DNA of 64,000 nt, taken from positions 96,529-160,528 of the forward strand of contig JAPYTQ010000007.1 in assembly GCA_029941905.1 (NCBI GenBank). Reading direction: 5' to 3'. The DNA is from JAHRVQ01 sp029941905. Its GTDB lineage: Bacteria > Pseudomonadota > Gammaproteobacteria > Pseudomonadales > Azotimanducaceae. Of the stretch, positions 1-7,821 are shown piece after piece; position 1 is the first letter of the stretch, and the number at the start of each line of letters is the position of its first letter. The notes under the pieces are model-generated. The model saw only the letters and a list, made by a program, of their open reading frames with translations, made no database searches and was not told the origin of the DNA. The position numbers and the translations under genes are program-made.

Positions 1-162
1 GGCATCTCACGAGCGACGGTGATCTGGGTAGCCATCATTATCATGGTCGTCAATACAAAGCCCACGACGCTTTTTTGTCTTAGTCTGGTATTCAATTTCC
101 GCTCCAATTTTTACTGTTTAATATTAAAGTTTTTGATTTCGGGTCTGGAGTATAGGAAAGGT

Positions 163-186
163 CAGCCTCTCTTTCCAGAGAGGCTG
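163..186 (-). terminator. hairpin downstream of PPOX gene
   Basis: A perfect 9-bp inverted repeat (CAGCCTCTC / GAGAGGCTG) closes on a 6-nt loop. It lies about 50 nt past the stop of the minus-strand PPOX gene. Read on the minus strand it is followed by a short pyrimidine-rich stretch rather than a clean U tract, so termination is likely but not certain. Confidence 0.45.
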
Positions 187-237
187 ATACTTCCAGATCA
201 ACTGACACACATGTTTGCTGTTACCGGTGTACCTGCT

Positions 238-834
238 TCAACGTGGATCCAGGCCTTTTTCAGCTCTGAGTTTGTTCATTCGTCCCTTATCGACGTTCAT
301 TCGCTCGCCCAGCTGACTTTCGTCAACAGTGCCAGCCATATGGGCACCAGCCGTTTTACCGTTGTACATAATCTTCTTGGTGGGTGTGACCGCGAGCACG
401 ATTCTCAATGGGGAATCGAGCAGGTTATAAAAAAACTCCTCGCCCTGTCTATTTTCTGGATTAAGTTTCTGCGAGAGTGCAGTGTAAAACCACTTCTTGG
501 TGTCATCGTCTTCAAAGAACTCACCTGTTCCTTTGAAAGTAATTGCACCGCCTGGTAAGCCTGCGGCATCAATTCCCGGTGGATAACCATGCGCACTTAC
601 ATTAACGGACACCCTGTTATCTCTTCTGATTGCTACAGTTCTATGCCTGTGTTCAGAAAACGTAATCCAGATTTTGCCATCGTGCCACACAAAAGCGTGT
701 GTTACGCCGACTGGCCAGCCATCTTTGGTTGCCCACATCAGAACACACTCAACAGAGTTGTTCATTAACTGGTCGATCTCCTCATCTGTAAAAGGATAAA
801 TTGAGACGATTTCGTGATCGTGTGTTTGTGTCAT
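238..834 (-). CDS. PPOX-class (split-barrel) flavin/F420-dependent oxidoreductase
   Basis: The 198-residue protein has the pyridoxamine-phosphate-oxidase-like split-barrel pattern. An N-terminal helix (IDQLMNNSVECVL) is followed by strands ending in GWPVGVTHAFVW and KIWITFSEHRHRTVAIRRDNRVSVNV, the usual flavin or F420 phosphate-binding segment of this superfamily. The C-terminal 40 residues are charged and have no obvious fold. Family members reduce or oxidise small molecules with FMN or F420; the substrate cannot be read from sequence. It is transcribed away from the M20 deacylase next door, and the two share the 835-988 intergenic space. A second small PPOX protein is encoded at 34056-34466. 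Family assignment is good; cofactor choice is open. Confidence 0.8.
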   Translation of the reverse strand: MTQTHDHEIVSIYPFTDEEIDQLMNNSVECVLMWATKDGWPVGVTHAFVWHDGKIWITFSEHRHRTVAIRRDNRVSVNVSAHGYPPGIDAAGLPGGAITFKGTGEFFEDDDTKKWFYTALSQKLNPENRQGEEFFYNLLDSPLRIVLAVTPTKKIMYNGKTAGAHMAGTVDESQLGERMNVDKGRMNKLRAEKGLDPR

Positions 835-975
835 GGTTTACCCCTGGTGTTGGTTATTGGTTGTCGCAACATGCCGCTATACTACAACATTGTGCGGTGC
901 TGAACTGTTTGTTCGCTCAGGCTCCATTTTTAATTTTCCGGGTAAATACTTTATGCTTGTATCCAACAGTTCGAT

Positions 976-981
976 AGGAAG
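976..981 (+). promoter_or_regulatory. ribosome-binding site fixing the M20 deacylase start
   Basis: AGGAAG stands 7 nt before a GTG codon at 989. The upstream in-frame ATG at 953 has no Shine-Dalgarno-like sequence, and the segment before it reads as non-protein-like hydrophobic and cysteine-rich sequence. This favours GTG 989 as the start. Confidence 0.5.
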
Positions 982-988
982 CATCGAA

Positions 989-2275
989 GTGAAACTCAAC
1001 AGTGACCTGGAAGACAAAATTATCCAGTCCGTAAAAACAAACATGGACAAACAGATTGCTTTTACTAAAGAACTGGTCAGGTTCCCCTCTGTGCGGGGTC
1101 AGGAACATACTGCTCAGGATTTTCTTTTTACGCAAATGAAAAACCGTGGATTAACCATGGATCGATGGAGCATTGATGTCGCAGACATAAAATCCCATCC
1201 TGGTTTCTCCCCCGTTGCCGTTGATTATGCCAATGCTATTAACGTGGTTGGAACCCATCGACCGAAAGCTGAGACAGGCAAATCCCTGATCCTGAACGGG
1301 CATATTGACGTGGTACCCGTCGGACCACTGGACATGTGGGAGCACCCTCCATTTGAGCCGCATGTTGACGGCGATTGGTTATATGGCCGCGGCAGTGGTG
1401 ACATGAAAGCTGGCATCGGTGCCAACATTTTCGCCCTGGATGCACTCAAAGCAATTGGCTATCAACCGGCAGCAACGGTTTATCTGCAATCTGTCACAGA
1501 AGAAGAGTGTACTGGTAACGGCGCCCTCTCAGCACTCGTCAGGGGTTACAAGGCAGATGCCGCGATTATCCCGGAACCCATGAACGACTATCTTGTGCGC
1601 ACAAATATCGGCGTTATCTGGTTTAAAGTGCATGTCAAAGGCAGGCCGGTACATGTTGCTGATGCAAGCAGTGGTGCCAATGCAATTGATGCTGCCGCTT
1701 ATCTTATTTCAGCATTGAAGGAATTTGAAAAGAAGCGCAATGCGCTGAAATCAAACTACCCACATTTTGCAAACCTGGACAAACCCATCAACGTCAATGT
1801 CGGTAAAATAGAAGGTGGTGACTGGGCCTCCTCGGTGCCAGCCTGGTGTACCTTTGATGTACGCACGGCGCTCTATCCCGGTGAAGACGCAAGACAAGGG
1901 GCCAGGGAAATTGAAGACTTCCTGCGTAATGTGTCGGGTAATCATCCGTTTTTATCCAACAATCCACCAGAGGTTGAGTTCAATGGTTTTATGGCCGAAG
2001 GTTATGAACTGGAACCGGGCAGTGAAGCTGAATCAACCCTGAGCCTGGCCCACAAGACGGTGTACCAGCGCGATCTCGAAGCAGTCACTTCCCTTGCGTA
2101 TCTGGACGGCCGTGTTTTTGTGCTTTATGACAATACGCCGTGCCTGGTTTACGGGCCGACCTCGGGCAATATTCATGGATTTGACGAGAAGGTGAGTATC
2201 AGCTCGATTGAAAAGGTGACCAGTACCATCGCACTTTATATTGCAATGTGGTGTGGGCTGGAGAAGGCGCCGTAG
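989..2275 (+). CDS. M20 family (ArgE/DapE-type) metallo-deacylase
   Basis: This is a two-zinc amidohydrolase of the ArgE/DapE/ACY1 family, which cleaves N-acyl or amide bonds. The ordered metal and catalytic signatures are all visible: NGHIDVVP (His ligand and Asp), GRGSGDMKAG (bridging Asp), TEEECTGNG (catalytic Glu pair), IIPEP (Glu ligand) and the C-terminal GNIHGFDEKV (His ligand). The dimerisation lid lies between the PEP motif and about residue 330. With the GTG start the product is 428 residues, normal for the family; an ATG at 953 would add 12. The true substrate is unknown. It stands alone on the plus strand and is followed after about 140 nt by a flavoprotein gene on the same strand, so co-transcription is possible. 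Confidence 0.85.
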   Translation: MKLNSDLEDKIIQSVKTNMDKQIAFTKELVRFPSVRGQEHTAQDFLFTQMKNRGLTMDRWSIDVADIKSHPGFSPVAVDYANAINVVGTHRPKAETGKSLILNGHIDVVPVGPLDMWEHPPFEPHVDGDWLYGRGSGDMKAGIGANIFALDALKAIGYQPAATVYLQSVTEEECTGNGALSALVRGYKADAAIIPEPMNDYLVRTNIGVIWFKVHVKGRPVHVADASSGANAIDAAAYLISALKEFEKKRNALKSNYPHFANLDKPINVNVGKIEGGDWASSVPAWCTFDVRTALYPGEDARQGAREIEDFLRNVSGNHPFLSNNPPEVEFNGFMAEGYELEPGSEAESTLSLAHKTVYQRDLEAVTSLAYLDGRVFVLYDNTPCLVYGPTSGNIHGFDEKVSISSIEKVTSTIALYIAMWCGLEKAP

Positions 2276-2416
2276 CAGACCCCGCAACCCACAGCAGTCA
2301 GTACACTCTGGCCCTAAGGGCCCCAAATGTGAATACCTGCTCATTCACCCGGTAAACCATAGCAGTTAGCCGCACACACAGTGTTAGGATTTTCCTAATT
2401 GTGCCTTTGGACAAAG

Positions 2417-3622
2417 ATGATGACACACGATCTTATTGTAATTGGTGGCGGCCTGGCTGGAGCAGCAGTTGCCAAGGTTATGGCAGGTCAGGGATCACAC
2501 GTCCTGTTACTGGAAAGGGAAACCAAGTTCAAAGATCGTGTCAGGGGAGAAATACTCATGCCCTGGGGTGTTGCCGAAGCCAGGTCGATTGGGCTTTACG
2601 AGATCTTAACCAATAAATGCGCCAATACTATTGAAGGCTGGAGCAAGTACGCCGAAGCCGGTGAATTCATCGACCGGCGAGATCTGGCCTCAAGCAATCC
2701 GCACAAAACCTGTGCGCTCGGTTTTTCTCACCCCGAAATGCAATCTGTCATGATCCAGTCGGCCAGGGAAGCGGGTGCCGATGTTGTACAGGGCGCTAAC
2801 GTGACTGGCCTGATCCCTGGAGAGTTTCCCTCGGTTACATACAAGCAGCAAGGCAATGAACTAACAGCTTCCGCCAGGCTCTTAATCGGCGCCGATGGTC
2901 GACAATCACTCACAAGTAAACTGGGAGGATTTATACGCCACAAAGGCAACGATCGCATGCTATTTGCTGGTTTGCTGTTGCAAGGTATTGATGTTGACGA
3001 AAAATCATCCCACTTCATTGTAAACGCACAGCTCGGACAGATGATTTCAATTTTTCCGATCGGCCAGAACCGCTTCAGAACTTATGTCGCTACTAACAAA
3101 CACAAAACACCAAAAACGCTCAGTGGATCAAAAGCGATTCCGGACTTTATCAATGCTTGTTATGCCAGTGGCGTTCCCCGGCAATGGTTTACAAAAATTA
3201 AAGCCATTGGGCCCCTCGCCAGTTTCGATGCTACGCCAAACTGGGTCGCTTCTGCCTACAAAAGTAATATGGTACTTGTGGGAGATGCTGCTGGCGTGAG
3301 TGATCCAACCTGGGGATGTGGCATGTCACTCGCACTTAGAGATGCTCGAATCTTGTCAGACCAACTCACAAACACTAACGACTGGGATGAAGGAGCACAA
3401 AGCTATGCTGATCAGCGCGCTGAATACTTCGAATCGATTCAGCGGATCGAATCCTGGATGACAGATATGTTCCTGGCGCTGGATGATGGCACCAATGACC
3501 GACGCACCAGGGCGTTACCGAAAATAGCCGCTGATGCTACGCGCATGCCTGACATTGTCGGCTTAGGGCCAGAGTCGCCGAGCGATGAGATTGCCAGACA
3601 ACGATTTTATGGCGAATGTTAA
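2417..3622 (+). CDS. FAD-dependent class A-type monooxygenase/oxidoreductase (copy 1)
   Basis: The protein is a PHBH/UbiH-fold flavoprotein. The N-terminal Rossmann motif IVIGGGLAGAA leads to an ADP-ribose-binding Glu in LLLERE. The middle DG motif is LIGADGRQS, and the C-terminal GD motif is LVGDAAGVSDPTWGCG, which binds the FAD ribityl chain. Length (about 401 aa) is normal. RVRGE near residue 42 is typical of this clade. Members hydroxylate or dehydrogenate aromatic, polyketide or isoprenoid-like substrates; specificity is unknown. I start at ATG 2417; a second ATG follows immediately and a TTG lies at 2399. A paralogue with the same layout is at 9427-10653, and both genes are followed by the same 18-bp repeat. 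Confidence 0.85.
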   Translation: MMTHDLIVIGGGLAGAAVAKVMAGQGSHVLLLERETKFKDRVRGEILMPWGVAEARSIGLYEILTNKCANTIEGWSKYAEAGEFIDRRDLASSNPHKTCALGFSHPEMQSVMIQSAREAGADVVQGANVTGLIPGEFPSVTYKQQGNELTASARLLIGADGRQSLTSKLGGFIRHKGNDRMLFAGLLLQGIDVDEKSSHFIVNAQLGQMISIFPIGQNRFRTYVATNKHKTPKTLSGSKAIPDFINACYASGVPRQWFTKIKAIGPLASFDATPNWVASAYKSNMVLVGDAAGVSDPTWGCGMSLALRDARILSDQLTNTNDWDEGAQSYADQRAEYFESIQRIESWMTDMFLALDDGTNDRRTRALPKIAADATRMPDIVGLGPESPSDEIARQRFYGEC

Positions 3623-3672
3623 ATCTACTGTTTTTTCAAATAAACAGGGATCTTAGTTCGCTTGTCAAACTG

Positions 3673-3690
3673 ATTAAGTAAACTGTCCCG
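3673..3690 (+). repeat. 18-bp repeat, copy 1 (ATTAAGTAAACTGTCCCG)
   Basis: An exact 18-bp match to 10714-10731. Each copy lies 50-60 nt downstream of the stop codon of one of the two class A flavoprotein paralogues. It may be the end of a mobile-element remnant or part of a duplicated 3' region. Confidence 0.6.
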
Positions 3691-3785
3691 CGAGTTTCCC
3701 ACGAGTTTACAATTGTCGATAGCAGCTATCGACACTCAACACACTTGCTTGTAGCATGAACCTACTGTGTGAAGGTAGGGTGCTG

Positions 3786-4334
3786 ATGCTACGTATTATT
3801 CTTCAAGTCATCGGAGTCATCATATTGATTCCAGTTGTCACCATTGTGACCCTGAAACTCGAGAAACAAGGTGCCGATGGTCCGTCCATTCTTTTTCCTG
3901 GTGGGGAGCTTGTTTCCGGGGAATTGCATTCTGGTCCTGATCCGGACTGGCGCTTTACCGACGATGTCACCACAATTGAACTTCAATTGGTAAATCCACT
4001 GAGCTCCCGCACTATTTTCATTATGGAAAGTGACGGTAAAGTTTACATACCCTCTGGTTACATGCGGTCTTTTCTGGGTCGTATCTGGAAGGACTGGGCA
4101 TTTCAGGCCGACGAGGGTGATGGTCTTGCCGTCGCACGTATTAGCGGCGTGCGCTACGAACGAAAACTAAACCGCATCAAAGGTGGAGACGTCATCGATG
4201 GCGTTGCTGCAAAACTGGCAGCGAAATATGCTGGAGGGAGTACACCTGAAGCAATTGCCGCTATTAAGGAAGCAGTGATGAATGGCGATACCTGGATATT
4301 CGAAATGGCCCCAAGAGATGGAGCGCGCTTGTGA
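3786..4334 (+). CDS. membrane-anchored protein of unknown function (paralogue of 37112-37645)
   Basis: A single hydrophobic segment at residues 2-21 (ILQVIGVIILIPVVTIV) is followed by a roughly 160-residue extracytoplasmic domain. The domain contains DGPSILFPGG, SGELHSGPDPDW, VYIPSGYM, GRIWKDW and a C-terminal WIFEMAPRDG. The same blocks occur in the same order in the protein at 37112-37645, so the two are paralogues. I cannot name the domain; the beta-rich pattern would fit a split-barrel or hotdog-like fold but that is a guess. The start at 3786 follows GGTAGGG; an earlier in-frame ATG at 3756 lacks a site. Its stop codon overlaps the start of a 44-residue membrane peptide. Confidence 0.7.
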   Translation: MLRIILQVIGVIILIPVVTIVTLKLEKQGADGPSILFPGGELVSGELHSGPDPDWRFTDDVTTIELQLVNPLSSRTIFIMESDGKVYIPSGYMRSFLGRIWKDWAFQADEGDGLAVARISGVRYERKLNRIKGGDVIDGVAAKLAAKYAGGSTPEAIAAIKEAVMNGDTWIFEMAPRDGARL

Positions 4335-4465
4335 AAACTAAAAACTACTTCATTCTCTGCACGGCAATCACGGTTGCCCTGGTCATCAGCCTGCTATACG
4401 TTCCCGGCCTCTCTGATACGGTAGAGCAGTTGATCCTTGGGTTTCTAGCCACCAACGCACGATAG
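4331..4465 (+). CDS. 44-residue single-pass membrane peptide
   Basis: A GTG start overlaps the TGA stop of the preceding gene in a GTGA arrangement, which usually means translational coupling. The product begins MKTKNYF, has a hydrophobic stretch ILCTAITVALVISLLYV at residues 8-24 and a short tail ending GFLATNAR. I do not recognise a family. It may be a partner of the membrane-anchored protein encoded just upstream. Size and coupling are the only support. Confidence 0.45.
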   Translation: MKTKNYFILCTAITVALVISLLYVPGLSDTVEQLILGFLATNAR

Positions 4466-4545
4466 CAACGTCTGTGGTCAGTGCGCTAAGGCCTTGGTCC
4501 CTTTAGTAAATGACTGACGCCATCAGCGCGGCTACACCACTTACC

Positions 4546-4863
4546 CTAGACAATGGCATCATACCCACTGGCAAGATACTCGATGAGCTTCCGTGAGCCT
4601 ATTCGGTGCGCATTTGACTTGACTTCATAGTTTATGGCCTGCTGATATTCTGCAAGAACCAGGGCGACTGCTTTTAATATCTCACTCCCGCCACGCTTTC
4701 CACAATCCAGCATCGCGATACGTTTTCCTGCCAGTGACTGCAACCGTTTCGCTTTGTTAATCTGCATCTCATTCCCTAAGCATGGTGACGCCCAATACAT
4801 TTTCCTACCAGGCGCTACACTTTTCAAATTTTTCGCGTCAGAGTGAAAACTATCCTGTATCAA
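4546..4863 (-). pseudogene. truncated UGSC-family (seleno)protein-like gene
   Basis: The 105-residue frame carries the block LAGKRIAMLDCGK, then a stretch of helix, then KSNAHRIG and a C-terminal IEYLASGYDAIV. From memory these match the first half of UGSC-type oxidoreductases (LxGKRIxLLDNxK ... LAxxCDAVI). In that family the next residues hold the redox motif (U/C)GSC, but here a TAG stop follows DAIV directly and I find no GSC motif downstream in any frame. I therefore read it as a decayed, 3'-truncated copy. Alternatively it is a short unrelated gene. Its position 1 kb from selD makes the selenoprotein-family resemblance more interesting. Confidence 0.45.
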
Positions 4864-4962
4864 GGTGAGAGTATTTTGGTTCGCACTTTTTGGGTAGCAA
4901 AAGGATCTAAACCTTGATCTATGTCATCTTCACCGCTGCCCGGTTCAGTTCCAATATCAATT

Positions 4963-4970
4963 GGAGGTGG
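4963..4970 (+). promoter_or_regulatory. strong ribosome-binding site of the U32-like gene
   Basis: GGAGGTGG ends 4 nt before ATG 4975, so it decides the start. The frame extends upstream to an ATG at 4921 without a comparable site. Confidence 0.6.
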
Positions 4971-4974
4971 TGTT

Positions 4975-5706
4975 ATGCAATTTACAATATCAGCACGGGG
5001 GAAACCTTCTGCACTACCCATACATCAACTGATCAAGAAAAACTTCAGTCATATTCCGATCAACCAGATTGAGAGTTTTTTCGGCTTTACAGAGCCCTGT
5101 ACATTGTATGGGGGACGGGTGTTTACCAGTACGGAGCTAAGTCGATACGATTTACGTTCTCTTTATGAGATGGGGATCAACCTGAGGCTGCCGTTAACCA
5201 ACCATTACGCCACTGCCGACGAATATGCGGCGTGCCTGCCGTTCCTGGAAAAGCACTATCGGCCGGGTAATTCGGTCATCATCACCAATGACCAGCTGGC
5301 CAGGTGGATCAAAAACGATTTCCCGGATTACCGGGTCGAGGCCAGTGTTATCAAGAATATCAACACGCTTAAGAAGGTCGAAAAAGCTTACAAGCTATAC
5401 GATACGGTTATTCTTCCAATGGATGCCAATGAGGACGGGGATTTTCTGCGGTCAATCCCGGAAAAGCAGCGGATCATGTTATTTGCTAACGCAGGCTGCG
5501 CTATGACTTGTCCTTCGAAAATCTGCTACCCCAGTGTTTCAAAAATTAACAAAAATGGAGATATGAGCCTCTGGCAGTGTTCCCAGACTCTGAAACCCAG
5601 GGACATTCTCGGGATGATGGATTTCGATCTCGGCCATCTGCAGGATATGGGTTTCCATCGTTTCAAGTTGCTTCGATCAAGACCGGGTCAGCTGACAGGG
5701 TTTTGA
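4975..5706 (+). CDS. peptidase U32-like TIM-barrel protein with C-x3-C-x4-C cluster
   Basis: The 243-residue protein starts MQFTISARGKP after a strong Shine-Dalgarno sequence. It has the alternating strand/helix pattern of a half TIM barrel (GINLRLPLTNH, NSVIITND, YDTVILPMDANE). Near residue 178 is NAGCAMTCPSKIC, a cysteine-rich motif like the NxGCxxxCP element of U32 proteins such as UbiU/UbiV, which bind an iron-sulfur cluster. A further Cys follows in LWQCSQ. Partner and substrate are unknown. It points toward selD, converging with a 125-nt gap. The domain call is by motif and pattern only; a truncated radical-SAM-like enzyme is a less likely alternative. Confidence 0.55.
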   Translation: MQFTISARGKPSALPIHQLIKKNFSHIPINQIESFFGFTEPCTLYGGRVFTSTELSRYDLRSLYEMGINLRLPLTNHYATADEYAACLPFLEKHYRPGNSVIITNDQLARWIKNDFPDYRVEASVIKNINTLKKVEKAYKLYDTVILPMDANEDGDFLRSIPEKQRIMLFANAGCAMTCPSKICYPSVSKINKNGDMSLWQCSQTLKPRDILGMMDFDLGHLQDMGFHRFKLLRSRPGQLTGF

Positions 5707-5831
5707 TGTTTGAGGTGAGAGTCGAATGCACTTACTTAACGCCAAAACGCAGGTAGCGTTGAGTTGGAAGGAGGGCCCTTTTTGGGGGGCGCCGAGCTAG
5801 CATGGAGCCCGTGCCGAGAGCGCCCATTACA

Positions 5832-6887
5832 TTACAGGATTGCAAGACACCCTGAATCAACTCGTTGCTTTGTTTGTCCAATCACAACCGCGTCCTCAAC
5901 TCCCGCGCTGTGTAAAGCATGCACCACACTCCCCGCTTCTGATTCCGGCACCGTTACCAGCAACCCACCGCTGGTCTGGGGATCCATCAGTACTTCAACC
6001 AGACTCTTCGGGATAGTTGATCCAAACCTGGATTCAGCTTCTACCTGAGCCCGGTTAACCTCGTTAGCACCCGTAGTGAATCCCTTGTCATACATCAGAA
6101 TCGCCTCATCAAACAGCGGTAATGCTTTGCTGTCGATTTCAATTAACAGGTTCGATGCCTTCGCGATCTCCAGCGCATGGCCACAGAGCCCAAATCCTGT
6201 GACATCGGTTACAGCATGAACGTCAAAATCCGCCAGCACCCCAGAAGTTGTTGCATTGAGTTCGATTAACTTGTCAAGGCAGCTTTGTAAAGCACCCTCC
6301 GACACCTTTTTCTTAACGTTCGCATTGAGTATTACACCGCTACCCAGTGGTTTCGTTAGAATCACTGAGTCACCGACCTGGGCACCGGCATTCGACCAGT
6401 ATTTTTCAGGATGAACCATACCCGTTACTGCCAAACCAAACTTGGGTTCTGCATCCTCCACACTGTGACCTCCGATCAATATGGCTCCCGCCTGCTGGAT
6501 TCTCTCGTTGGCACCCTCGATTATTCCCTGGAGAACATCAGCTCCAAGTTTGTCCGACGGAAAACACACCAGATTCAGACAAACCAGCGGTTTACCACCC
6601 ATCGCATAGACATCACTCAAGGAGTTTGCAGCAGCGATCTGACCGAAAATATAGGGGTCATCTACCGGTGGTGTAATAAAATCTGCAGTAACTACCAGCG
6701 CCTGCTCGCCATCCAGGCGATACACGCCCGCATCATCACTGGTGTCGAAACCCACCAGAAGATTGGGATCACTGGTCGCCGGAATCTTCTCCAGCAAAGC
6801 TGTCAGTTCGACCGAACTGAGCTTGCCTGCTCAACCGCAAGTGCGGGAAAGACTGGTTAGCGTATGCTTGCGAAAACTAAAAGCCAT
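5832..6887 (-). CDS. selD: selenide, water dikinase with selenocysteine at position 19
   Basis: SelD makes selenophosphate from selenide and ATP for selenocysteine and 2-selenouridine synthesis. The body is clear: SDDAGVYRL, VTADFITPPVDDPYIFGQIAAAN, AMGGKP, ILIGGHSVED, TDVTGFGLCGHA and DPQTSGGLL. An uninterrupted frame starts only at 6797, which would drop the catalytic region. Extending upstream through one TGA (6831-6833) to ATG 6887 gives ...SRTCGUAGKLSSVEL, the expected SelD active site with Sec replacing Cys, and ATG 6887 is preceded by CAGGACACAG as ribosome site. Length is then 351 residues, normal for SelD. A SECIS-like hairpin follows the UGA. The gene ends a minus-strand run with a transporter and a hydrolase. 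Confidence 0.93.
6797..6824 (-). promoter_or_regulatory. bacterial SECIS-like hairpin in selD
   Basis: Immediately after the UGA, the mRNA folds as CAGTTC-GGTC-GAACTG (6-bp perfect stem, 4-nt loop), continued by AAGCT/AGCTT below a 2-nt bulge, and by GCA/TGC lower still. Counting U of UGA as 1, the loop is at 21-24. E. coli fdhF, as I recall it, also has a GGUC apical loop at 22-25. Spacing and loop both fit SelB recognition. Confidence 0.75.
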
Positions 6888-6954
6888 CTGTGTCCTGGGG
6901 TTGGTTGGAATAAATGCCGGAGTAAAATACCACAAATCGGGTCTTGCATGCTCG

Positions 6955-7821
6955 TCACACGTCTTTCATGTATTCCAGGATCAATCGATCAAATTCCTTA
7001 GGGGATTCCCAGAATGGGGCGTGGCCAACATTAGGTAGCAAGTGAATCCTGCGCCTCCACAGATTCCCAAACGCCACAGTTTTCAGGTAGTCGTTATTGA
7101 CCATCTCTTCGTCGGCACCATTGACGACTGCAATTGGAATCAAGCTTGTTTTGACCACATTTCGCTGATCAGCCCCTTTGCCCTGCCCAACCGCCTCCAT
7201 CATGAGACGCCGCGCTCTGCCGTCGGTTCGAAGCACCGCTTCACCCAGAAACGGTTCGTAATTTGCTGCGGTCCCGCAGGTAGCGCGGGCATATCGATCA
7301 GCTTCATCAGCACTCAGGTTTTCCTGGCCGGTAAATGCCATATGTTCTGAAGGCAGGAAGGCGCTTGCCAGGTCATCAGGGTTTTTACCAACAGGTGGCG
7401 TTCCTGAAATCATCAGCCCTGCGATTTCATCAGTCAAAGACAATGTTTCAACGGCGATGTGACCTCCCAATGACCAGCCGACGATAACATAACTCGTCAC
7501 GCCGAGAGATCGCATGACTTGCAAGACGACGTCTGCGTACCCGCTCATTGTATAAGTTTGTTCCGGAATCAAGGCATTGCCAGAGTTTCCGTGGCCAGGT
7601 AAATCCATGGCGATGCAATGGAATAATTTACCAACGTCACCATTTATCTGATGTCGAAATACTTCCTTGCAAGACGAGTTTCCGTGTATGAAAAGTATCG
7701 TTTTGCCCTTACCATCGCTTTCTGCAATTTCAATATTACAATGAGTCGTTTTTATTGTTCGGTTTATCATTTCTAAAAGAAGGGAAATTATTTCCTCAAA
7801 AAGTATCCTACTTACGCTCAT
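6955..7821 (-). CDS. alpha/beta hydrolase
   Basis: The fold signatures are in order: oxyanion-hole ILFIHGNSS, PGHGNSG, nucleophile elbow VGWSLGG (Ser), acid region VNGADEEMV and the catalytic His in PNVGHAPFWESP. Length 288 residues is normal. This is a serine hydrolase of unknown substrate (esterase, lyase or C-C hydrolase type). Its ATG at 7821 lies inside the last codons of the upstream transporter gene (14-nt overlap), which suggests coupled translation; ATG 7770 is an alternative start. It lies between the transporter and selD on the same strand. Confidence 0.85.
   Translation of the reverse strand: MSVSRILFEEIISLLLEMINRTIKTTHCNIEIAESDGKGKTILFIHGNSSCKEVFRHQINGDVGKLFHCIAMDLPGHGNSGNALIPEQTYTMSGYADVVLQVMRSLGVTSYVIVGWSLGGHIAVETLSLTDEIAGLMISGTPPVGKNPDDLASAFLPSEHMAFTGQENLSADEADRYARATCGTAANYEPFLGEAVLRTDGRARRLMMEAVGQGKGADQRNVVKTSLIPIAVVNGADEEMVNNDYLKTVAFGNLWRRRIHLLPNVGHAPFWESPKEFDRLILEYMKDV

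Noticed and set aside
1..44. Possible 5' end of a minus-strand gene leaving the window (MIMMATQITVAREMP)
   Set aside because: Only about 14 codons are visible, without a clear ribosome site, so no family or even coding status can be shown.
19..558. 179-codon plus-strand frame
   Set aside because: It lies antisense to the PPOX gene and has no protein-like domain.
833..988. N-terminal extension of the M20 deacylase
   Set aside because: Cys-, Trp- and Leu-rich sequence that matches no family and lacks a ribosome site; GTG 989 has one.
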